Source: Nonomuraea rubra
Lineage (GTDB): Bacteria; Actinomycetota; Actinomycetes; Streptosporangiales; Streptosporangiaceae
Assembly (NCBI RefSeq): GCF_014207985.1
Contig: NZ_JACHMI010000001.1
Location: forward strand, 11,577,001 to 11,641,000
Direction of reading: 5' to 3'
DNA: 64,000 nt
Position numbers and translations under genes: made by a program
Shown: piece by piece, positions 58,319 through 64,000 of the stretch
Position numbering within the stretch: the stretch's first letter is position 1
Layout: each line of letters opens with the position of its first letter
The notes under the pieces: model-generated
Told to the model about the DNA's origin: nothing
Databases searched by the model: none
The model's input: the letters and a program-made list of their open reading frames with translations, nothing else

Positions 58319-61300
58319 GTGAGTCTCTTCAGGTCGCTGGTCGACGAGGGCGCCCGCCTGCGGGTGTACCACCGCAACGAGATGATGTGCTCGCCGGCGC
58401 GGGCCGACCACAACGTCTACCTGATCGACTCCGGCTACGCCCGCGAGTACACCCCGGCGGGCGGCCGCGAGGCCCTGCACGACCTGAGGGGCGCCGGCGA
58501 CCTCGTCGGCGAGCTGGCCTTCTGGAGCCCCGCCGAGCGCGTCGGGGTCGACGCGCTGACCGAGGTACGCGCCTGGCCCATCGACCTGCGGCGGCTGCGC
58601 GAGCACGCCTCCACCGGCCCGGCCGTGGCCACGGCGCTGGTTCAGGAGCTGTTCGCCAGGAACGTGGCCGCGCGCAGGCACGAGGCGCTGGCCCGCGCCC
58701 CCGTCGCCGCCCGGCTGGCCGTGTGGCTGCTGCACCTGGACGAACGTTACGGGCTGGGCTCCGAGCAGGCCCCGCCGCTGACCATGGAGACGCTGGCCGG
58801 CCTGGTGGGCAGCTCCGCCGACGTGGTGCAGCGCCAGATCACGCAGTGGACGCAGCGCGGCTGGCTGGTACGGCTGCGCTACCGGCGGCTGCGGATCGCC
58901 GACCCGTCCGCGCTGCGCGATGCCGCCGGGAGCTGGGAGCACCTGTCGGCACCGTGGGCGGGGCGGGTGACGCCTTTCCTGATCCGGCCGGCCGGGCCCG
59001 CCGATCCCCTGCCGGTGGGCGAGGTGCCCAAGCCGCGCCAGCTCCCCGCCGACATGCCGGACTTCATCGGGCGGCAGCAGAGCCTGGACCTGCTCACCGC
59101 CTGGCTGAAACGGCACAGGCGGACGAACACGATGGTCGTGCAGGGCCTGCCTGGCGTGGGCAAGACCGCGCTGGTGACGCACTGGGGCCACCTGCACGCC
59201 GACCGGTTCCCCGACGGGCAGATCGTGATCGACCTGCGCGGCCAGTCGCCGAGCCAGCCGCCGATGAGCACGGTCGAGGCCCTGGGGCAGATCCTGCGCT
59301 CGCTCGGCATCGGCGAGCCCGCCTCCGACGAGGCCGAGCTGATGCTGCTCTACCGCAGCAGGATCGCCGGCCGCCGGCTGCTGCTCATCCTCGACAACGC
59401 CGCCGACCCCGCGCAGGTGCGGGCGCTGCTTCCGGGCAGCAAGGACTGCGTGGTGCTGGTCACCAGCAGGACGCGGATGGCGCCGCTGCGCGCCACCGGG
59501 CACGCCGACCTGATGGACCTGCCGGTGCTCGACCCGGGCAACGCGGTGGCGCTGCTGGTCGCGGTGCTCGGCGAGGGCTCGCCGCGGGCCGCCGACCGCG
59601 ACGCGCTGGCCGAGCTGGCGCGGGTGTGCTCCTACCACCCGTTCGCGCTGCGGATCTCGGCGGCCAAGCTGGCCGAGAACCCCGGGCTCAGCGTGCAGTC
59701 ACGGGCGCAGGAGCTGCGCCGGCCCGACCGGCGGCTGGTGGGCGACCCCGAGGAGGCGTTCACGCAGGCGCTCAACCTGGCGTACGAGTCGCTGAGCCCG
59801 GTGCAGCGGCGGGCGTTCCGGCACGTCGGGCTGCTGCCCGGGCGCGATTTCACGCCCGAGGTGCTGGCGGCGGCGCTGGGCGTGCCGGTGACCGAGGCGG
59901 TGGTCGCGGTGGAGGGGCTGCACAGGGCGTACCTGGTGGAGCCGCTGCCCGGGCCGCGCTACCGGGTGCACGACCTGGTCAAGCGGCTGGCCAGGGAGCT
60001 GGGCAGGCACGCGGAGGCGGGCGTGCGGGAGGCCAGGGCGCGGCTGCTCGACCACTACCTGGCGGTGGCGACGGACCCGGCGACGCCGCGCGAGTGGTTC
60101 GAGGCCGAGCGGCGCTCGCTGGTCTCCGCCGTACGGCTGGCCGGGGAGAGCGGCGCGCACGGCATGGCCTGGCGGCTGGCCGAGGCCGTGTTCGAGCCGT
60201 TCAGGCGGCTGCGGTTCTACGAGAACAACCTGGAGGTGCAGCAGGGCGGGCTGACCTCGGCGATGCAGGTGAGCAACCGGCGGGCCATCGCGCTGATGCG
60301 CAGCCGCCTGGGCAGCCTCCACCGGGACATCGGGCCCTCCACGCTGGCGGCCAGGCTGATCGGCGAGGCGCTGGCGGACTTCGCCGAGCTGGGCGACCTC
60401 GAAGGCCAGGCGCGGGCGCTGAACGAGCTGGCCGAGGTGCACGGCATCGCGGGCAACAGCGAGGACGCGCTGCGCTACGCGGGCGAGGCGCTGGAGCTCC
60501 ACCGGGCGATCGACGACCCGGCCGGCGTGGCGAGCAGCCTGCACACGCTGTCCCGGCTGCACCTGTCGCAGGAGCGGTACGAGCTGGCCCTGCACCACGC
60601 GGGCCAGGCCCTCGACGTACGCGAGGAGCTCGGCGACCGGCGCGGCACCGCGCAGAGCCTGATCATCCTGGCCACCGTGCAGCGCAACCTGGGTGAGCCG
60701 AACGCCGCGCTGTCGGAGGGCCTGGAGGCGCTGTCGATCTGCCACGACCTCGGCGACGAGCACGCCGAGGCGGAGACGCTGCTGTGCCTGGCGGAGATCT
60801 ACGACCTGCTCAGGCTCCCGCACGACGCCCAGCGCGACGCCGAGCGCGCCCTGGCCGGCTACACCGCGACCGGCGACCAGTACGGCTGCGGCCGCGCCCT
60901 GTGCGCGCTCGGCCGCATCGCGCGCAACGGCTCCCGCTACGCCGAGGCCCTGTCCTACTACGAGCAGGCCCTGACGGTGCAGGTCGAGCTCCACCACGAG
61001 CAGGGCAAGGCCGAGACGCTCGGCGACATCGGGCTGGTGCACTGGCGGCTGTCGGACTACCTGCGCGCCGACGAGTACCTGAGCCAGGCGCTGGCGATCA
61101 GCCGGGTGATCCGCGACGGGCCCATCGAGGCCCGCATGCTGAACCGGCTCGCGCGGGTGCGGCGGCGCCAGGGCCGGTCGCAGGTGGCCTTCGTGTACGC
61201 GCTCGAAGCCCTGGACATCGTGCAGGGCCTGGGGAACCGGCGGGTCGAGGCCGACGTGCAGGAGACGCTGACGTACACGTACCTGTCGCTGGGGCAGCCC

Positions 61301-61792
61301 AGGTCGGCGCTGCGGGCGGCCAGGGCGGCGCTGGCGATCAGGGAGGAGCTGCGCGACAACCGGGGCAGCGCGCTGCTGTCGATGGCGCAGGCGCTGCTCG
61401 CGGCCGGCCGGTCGGCGCAGGCGCTGGAGCCCGCCAGGGAGGCGGTCGAGCTGCAGCACGAGACCGGCACCCGCGACCGGTGGGGTGCGGCGCTCACCAC
61501 GCTCGCCCTGGTGCTGCTGGACCTGGACAGGACGGACGAGGCCGTGGTGTACGCCCGGCAGGCCAGGGACGTGCACCGCGAGTGCGGGACGCGGCGGGAC
61601 CTCGGGTGCGCGCTGCGCGCGCTCGGGCTGACCTCGGCCCGGCTCGGGCACCGGTGGGCCGCCGTCTCCCACCTCCGGGAGGCCGTACGGACGCTGGAGG
61701 AGGTCGGGGACGTCTTCGAGGCGAAGCAGGTGGCGGAGGAACTCCGGCTTCTCCACGAAATGCCGACAAAAGTCGTTAAATCCCGGGCCTGA
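58319..61792 (+). CDS. Crp/Fnr-like - NB-ARC - TPR regulator (STAND protein)
   Basis: A 1157-aa regulator. Residues 1-95 resemble a cyclic-nucleotide-binding barrel (LIDSGYAREYTPAGGREALHDLRGAGDLVGELAF) and 105-195 a Crp-type winged helix (MEETLAGLVGSSADVVQRQITQWTQRGWL-like region near 155). An NB-ARC ATPase runs from about 235: Walker A VVQGLPGVGKTALV, RLLLILDNAAD, VLVTSRTRM, and YHPFALRISAAKL as the GLPL-like motif. The rest is a long array of TPRs. AfsR/SARP regulators have the same NB-ARC-TPR body but a BTAD/OmpR head, so the Crp-like head is unusual. The GTG start has no obvious ribosome site. Confidence 0.85.
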   Translation: MSLFRSLVDEGARLRVYHRNEMMCSPARADHNVYLIDSGYAREYTPAGGREALHDLRGAGDLVGELAFWSPAERVGVDALTEVRAWPIDLRRLREHASTGPAVATALVQELFARNVAARRHEALARAPVAARLAVWLLHLDERYGLGSEQAPPLTMETLAGLVGSSADVVQRQITQWTQRGWLVRLRYRRLRIADPSALRDAAGSWEHLSAPWAGRVTPFLIRPAGPADPLPVGEVPKPRQLPADMPDFIGRQQSLDLLTAWLKRHRRTNTMVVQGLPGVGKTALVTHWGHLHADRFPDGQIVIDLRGQSPSQPPMSTVEALGQILRSLGIGEPASDEAELMLLYRSRIAGRRLLLILDNAADPAQVRALLPGSKDCVVLVTSRTRMAPLRATGHADLMDLPVLDPGNAVALLVAVLGEGSPRAADRDALAELARVCSYHPFALRISAAKLAENPGLSVQSRAQELRRPDRRLVGDPEEAFTQALNLAYESLSPVQRRAFRHVGLLPGRDFTPEVLAAALGVPVTEAVVAVEGLHRAYLVEPLPGPRYRVHDLVKRLARELGRHAEAGVREARARLLDHYLAVATDPATPREWFEAERRSLVSAVRLAGESGAHGMAWRLAEAVFEPFRRLRFYENNLEVQQGGLTSAMQVSNRRAIALMRSRLGSLHRDIGPSTLAARLIGEALADFAELGDLEGQARALNELAEVHGIAGNSEDALRYAGEALELHRAIDDPAGVASSLHTLSRLHLSQERYELALHHAGQALDVREELGDRRGTAQSLIILATVQRNLGEPNAALSEGLEALSICHDLGDEHAEAETLLCLAEIYDLLRLPHDAQRDAERALAGYTATGDQYGCGRALCALGRIARNGSRYAEALSYYEQALTVQVELHHEQGKAETLGDIGLVHWRLSDYLRADEYLSQALAISRVIRDGPIEARMLNRLARVRRRQGRSQVAFVYALEALDIVQGLGNRRVEADVQETLTYTYLSLGQPRSALRAARAALAIREELRDNRGSALLSMAQALLAAGRSAQALEPAREAVELQHETGTRDRWGAALTTLALVLLDLDRTDEAVVYARQARDVHRECGTRRDLGCALRALGLTSARLGHRWAAVSHLREAVRTLEEVGDVFEAKQVAEELRLLHEMPTKVVKSRA

Positions 61793-61821
61793 GGTCGCAG
61801 ATCTTCGCCGGAAACTCCCGT

Positions 61822-61840
61822 TAGCTGGTGACACCAGCTA
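61822..61840. promoter_or_regulatory. 19-bp perfect palindrome before a small membrane protein gene
   Basis: TAGCTGGTG-A-CACCAGCTA is perfectly symmetric and lies 20 bp before the ATG of the gene at 61861, overlapping the usual promoter/5'-leader position. No T-run follows, so it is more likely an operator than a terminator. Confidence 0.75.
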
Positions 61841-61860
61841 CTCCAACGGAGGTGATCCGG

Positions 61861-62229
61861 ATGCTCAAGAACCATCTGCGTCGAGACCTTCAGTGGCTCA
61901 AGCGACAGGCGCGCAAGGACAGGCGGATCACCGTCGGGCTGCTCGCCGGGCTCCTGGCGGCCTGGGTCCACCAGCTTCCCGCCGCCGGGGACGACTCCGC
62001 CTCGCCGCTGCTGCTGGCGATCTCGGCCGCGCTCGTCATGGGGTCGGCGGGCGCGTGGCTGCTGGCGGCGTACTTCGTGTCGCGGACCCTGCGGGTCCGG
62101 CGCGAGCCGGCGGAGGAACTGCGCTGGATCGCGCGGATCAGCCGCGGCAAGGAGTGGGCGTTCTGCTCGCTCAGCGCCTACGTGGCCTGGCACCTGCTGC
62201 ACTTCGTGACAGCACTGCTGCTGGGCTGA
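61861..62229 (+). CDS. Small membrane protein
   Basis: A 122-aa protein with a basic amphipathic N-terminus (LKNHLRRDLQWLKRQARKDRR), two transmembrane segments (about residues 25-42 and 50-75) and a further hydrophobic C-terminus (about 103-121). The family is not recognised. GGAGGTGATCC, an excellent Shine-Dalgarno, lies just before the ATG, so it is efficiently translated. The palindrome upstream suggests tight transcriptional control. It may be linked to the preceding giant regulator. Confidence 0.75.
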   Translation: MLKNHLRRDLQWLKRQARKDRRITVGLLAGLLAAWVHQLPAAGDDSASPLLLAISAALVMGSAGAWLLAAYFVSRTLRVRREPAEELRWIARISRGKEWAFCSLSAYVAWHLLHFVTALLLG

Positions 62230-62252
62230 AGGGCCGGCGGCGGGGTGTCACC

Positions 62253-62948
62253 TCAGGAATGGGGCCGGGGTGAAGCCCCGCCGCCTCCGTCGAGGGCGGC
62301 GCTCTCCAGGGAGTGGACGCGGATGCCCTCTCCGGTGTGCAGGAACTGGACGATCTCGGCCGCAGGCAGCCCGATGGTGCCGAAGTCGGCGTCCGCGTGG
62401 GTGTCGCACCATTCGACCAGCTCCCGGGGGTTCGTCAGCGGAGCGGCGAAGTGCACGAGGCTGACGTACCAGAGGTCGCGGACGCGGCCGTGCTCCAGGT
62501 CCCGCACGCGGCGCGACTCCAGCGCGTGGGCGAAGCGCTTGCGGAGCGTGTCCAGGGTGTCGTCCTGCGGGTGGGCGCCCACGAGGACGCCGCCCCGGTG
62601 CGGGCTCACGCCGGCCAGGCGTACCTCCGCCGGGGGCAGGCCGTCCGCCGCCTCCGCCAGCGCGGCGCCGTACGCGCGGCGCAGCGGGTCGTCCTGGGGG
62701 ATGTGCGTGCGGTACGGCTCCAGCGTCCTGAGCGTGACGTGCAGGGTCCGGCCGCCGTGCACCCAGTGGCCGGGGGCGCTCACGGTGGCGGCCAGCTCCG
62801 TCATCCGGTCCACGATCTCGCCCTCGGGGCGCAGCACGGCCGCGGCTCCCCAGCGCGTGGCACCGTCCACCATGGGGAGGTCGTGGGTGGCCTCGCCGGC
62901 CAGCAGGGCCGCGCGTCCCCTCGCCCGGAACTCCACGAAATCGGACAT
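62253..62948 (-). CDS. Conserved hypothetical protein, possible 2H-phosphoesterase-like fold
   Basis: A 231-aa cytoplasmic protein. RTLHVTLRTLEPYRTHI in the middle has the HxT signature of 2H phosphoesterases, and DLWYVSLVHFAAPLTNPRELVEW later could be a degenerate second motif. GRAALLAGEATHDLPMVDGATRWG at the N-terminus is typical of a conserved actinomycete family without an assigned function. The 2H reading is tentative because the second motif lacks the Ser/Thr. It is divergent from the APH-family gene. Confidence 0.7.
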   Translation of the reverse strand: MSDFVEFRARGRAALLAGEATHDLPMVDGATRWGAAAVLRPEGEIVDRMTELAATVSAPGHWVHGGRTLHVTLRTLEPYRTHIPQDDPLRRAYGAALAEAADGLPPAEVRLAGVSPHRGGVLVGAHPQDDTLDTLRKRFAHALESRRVRDLEHGRVRDLWYVSLVHFAAPLTNPRELVEWCDTHADADFGTIGLPAAEIVQFLHTGEGIRVHSLESAALDGGGGASPRPHS

Positions 62949-62998
62949 CCGTGCAGTATGCCATGATCAGCGCCCGCCTCCCGCGTGATACTGGCGCG

Positions 62999-63943
62999 AT
63001 GGAGCTGGCGGAGTGGTGCGCGAGGTGGCTGGGGGCGGCGCCGGTCGGGGAGCTCTTCCGGGCGGGGCATCTCTCGGTGGTGCGGGGGCTGGAGCTGGCC
63101 GACGGGCGGCGGGTGGTGGTCAAGTGCCGGGTGGCGGACGAGGCCCGGGTCCGGGGGTGCGTGGGCGTGCAGCGGCACCTGGCCGGGGCGGGCTTCCCCT
63201 GCCCCGCCCCGCTCGCCGGCCCCGAGCTGCTCGCCTGCCCCGTCCCGCTCGCCGAACCCGAACTGCTCGGCGAGGAGGTCGTGACGGCCGAGGAGTACGT
63301 GTCCAGGGGTGAGCAGCTCGGCGGCAGCGGGGTGGACCGGGCGCGGCCGTTCGCGGAGGCGCTGGCCCGGCTGGTGGGGCTCGCTCCCTCTCCCGGCGCC
63401 GCCGGCCCGCTCTCGCCCGCGCCGCCGTGGGTGGGGTGGGAGCACGCCGGGGCCGGGGTGTGGCCGTGGCCCGACGACCTGGACGCCGACCTCAACGCCC
63501 ACCCTGGGCCCGGCTGGCTCGACGACCTGGGCCGGCGGGTGCGGGAGCGGCTGCTGGGCACGCGGCTGCCTGCCGTGGTGGGGCACGGGGACTTCGAGTC
63601 GCAGAACGTGTGGTGGCGCGGGGGCGAGCTGCTCGCCGTACATGACTGGGACAGCGTCGTGGCACTCCCGGAACCCGCCGTCGCGGGTGCGGCCGCCGCG
63701 GTGTTCACCGAGACGGGGCGGGCAGCCGAGCGGGCCACGGTGGAGGAGAGCGCGCGCTTCCTGGAGTGTTACGTGCGGGCGCGGGATGTGGGCTGGGGTC
63801 GCGAGGAGTGGGGGGTGGCGTGGGCGGCCGGGTTGTGGGTGCGGGCGTTCAACGCCAAGAAGGCCGTGGTGGCGGGCGCCGGACGCGAGCTGCTCGACCA
63901 GCTCGCCGCCCAAGCGGAGGCCCGGCTGCGGCTCATGGATTGA
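62999..63943 (+). CDS. APH-family (aminoglycoside phosphotransferase-like) kinase
   Basis: A 314-aa protein-kinase-like phosphotransferase. The nucleotide-lobe Lys is in RRVVVKCRVAD, the catalytic loop is VVGHGDFESQNVWW (HGDxxxxN, Brenner motif) and LLAVHDWDSV carries the metal-binding Asp. The P-loop of the N-lobe is short. APH-family members phosphorylate antibiotics, choline, homoserine or other small alcohols; the substrate is not evident. The ATG at 62999 lies 50 bp from the divergent gene, so the promoter is compact. Confidence 0.85.
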   Translation: MELAEWCARWLGAAPVGELFRAGHLSVVRGLELADGRRVVVKCRVADEARVRGCVGVQRHLAGAGFPCPAPLAGPELLACPVPLAEPELLGEEVVTAEEYVSRGEQLGGSGVDRARPFAEALARLVGLAPSPGAAGPLSPAPPWVGWEHAGAGVWPWPDDLDADLNAHPGPGWLDDLGRRVRERLLGTRLPAVVGHGDFESQNVWWRGGELLAVHDWDSVVALPEPAVAGAAAAVFTETGRAAERATVEESARFLECYVRARDVGWGREEWGVAWAAGLWVRAFNAKKAVVAGAGRELLDQLAAQAEARLRLMD

Positions 63944-63949
63944 GCCGCG

Positions 63950-64000
63950 TCAGGGGCGCCGGATGAGCGCGAGGAGGGCGGGGACCCAGTGGTCGCCGTA
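63950..64000 (-). CDS. Partial gene running off the window edge
   Basis: Read on the - strand, the last bases encode YGDHWVPALLALIRRP followed by TGA (stop at 63950-63952). It is probably the C-terminus of a gene that continues beyond 64000. It converges on the APH-family gene with a 6-bp gap. The family cannot be told from 16 residues. Confidence 0.5.
   Translation of the reverse strand, partial: YGDHWVPALLALIRRP

Overview
The window is about 70% GC, densely coded on both strands, and rich in GTG starts. It looks like the core chromosome of a filamentous actinomycete. Mycothiol synthesis (mshA), the lipid II amidation pair murT/gatD, GlnR, an actinobacterial PhoR/PhoP/PhoU set, an HbhA-like protein and a cysteine leader peptide all fit this. 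Gene content and order suggest Streptosporangiales (Nonomuraea-like). That placement is inference from recalled similarity; no search was run.

Layout. 0.1-4.6 kb: ispF and carD, a lipoprotein with a copper-chaperone-like fold, and phoR/phoP divergent from phoU with Pho-box-like repeats between them. 4.7-16.3 kb: an accessory stretch with small conserved genes, a decayed haem peroxidase facing a decayed P450, a secreted beta-helix protein behind a 28-bp operator, a nitrilase, an XRE/cupin regulator with a racemase-family gene, a PhyH oxygenase, a GNAT protein and two repeat-rich intergenic regions. 15.6-23.2 kb: gpmA, a YbjN pair, mshA, an SDR, a methyltransferase and a secreted GH2 enzyme with duplicated AbfB domains. 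23.2-28.9 kb: macro domain protein, BlaI/M56, XRE regulator/HbhA/DUF2516, SGNH hydrolase, AlaX and a GntR-TetR fusion. 29-38.9 kb: FAD monooxygenase, DUF2207 protein, F420-type oxidoreductase, asparaginase II, dtd, ygfZ, nur, a standalone structured RNA with a 13-codon ORF, nitrobindin-like, DsrE and YihY proteins.

39-50.2 kb: gatD/murT, then an unusual membrane-linked block. It holds a 987-aa HerA/VirB4-like ATPase, a 655-aa membrane protein resembling a VirD4/TraD motor without a Walker A motif, three single-pass proteins with extracellular beta domains, and a polytopic membrane protein. I see no relaxase, integrase or defence nuclease beside it, and it is my best candidate for an undescribed multi-protein machine. 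50.4-57.3 kb: an XRE/cupin regulator, an ECF sigma factor with a rearranged Ada-type repair protein, a sulfur operon (DUF4395, thiosulfate sulfurtransferase, SseC) behind a CRVATALCR leader peptide, an ECF sigma/anti-sigma pair, a DUF2993 protein and a MoaD-like protein. 57.4-64 kb: glnR followed by four 14-bp repeats, a Crp/NB-ARC/TPR giant regulator, a small membrane protein behind a 19-bp palindrome, and an APH-family kinase.

Regulation is unusually readable here: several perfect or near-perfect palindromes sit in promoters (8.0, 11.8, 28.9, 32.6 and 61.8 kb), there are Pho-box-like repeats at 3.9 kb, one clear amino-acid leader peptide at 54.2 kb, and one orphan structured RNA at 36.2 kb. 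No tRNA, rRNA, CRISPR array or intact insertion sequence was found.
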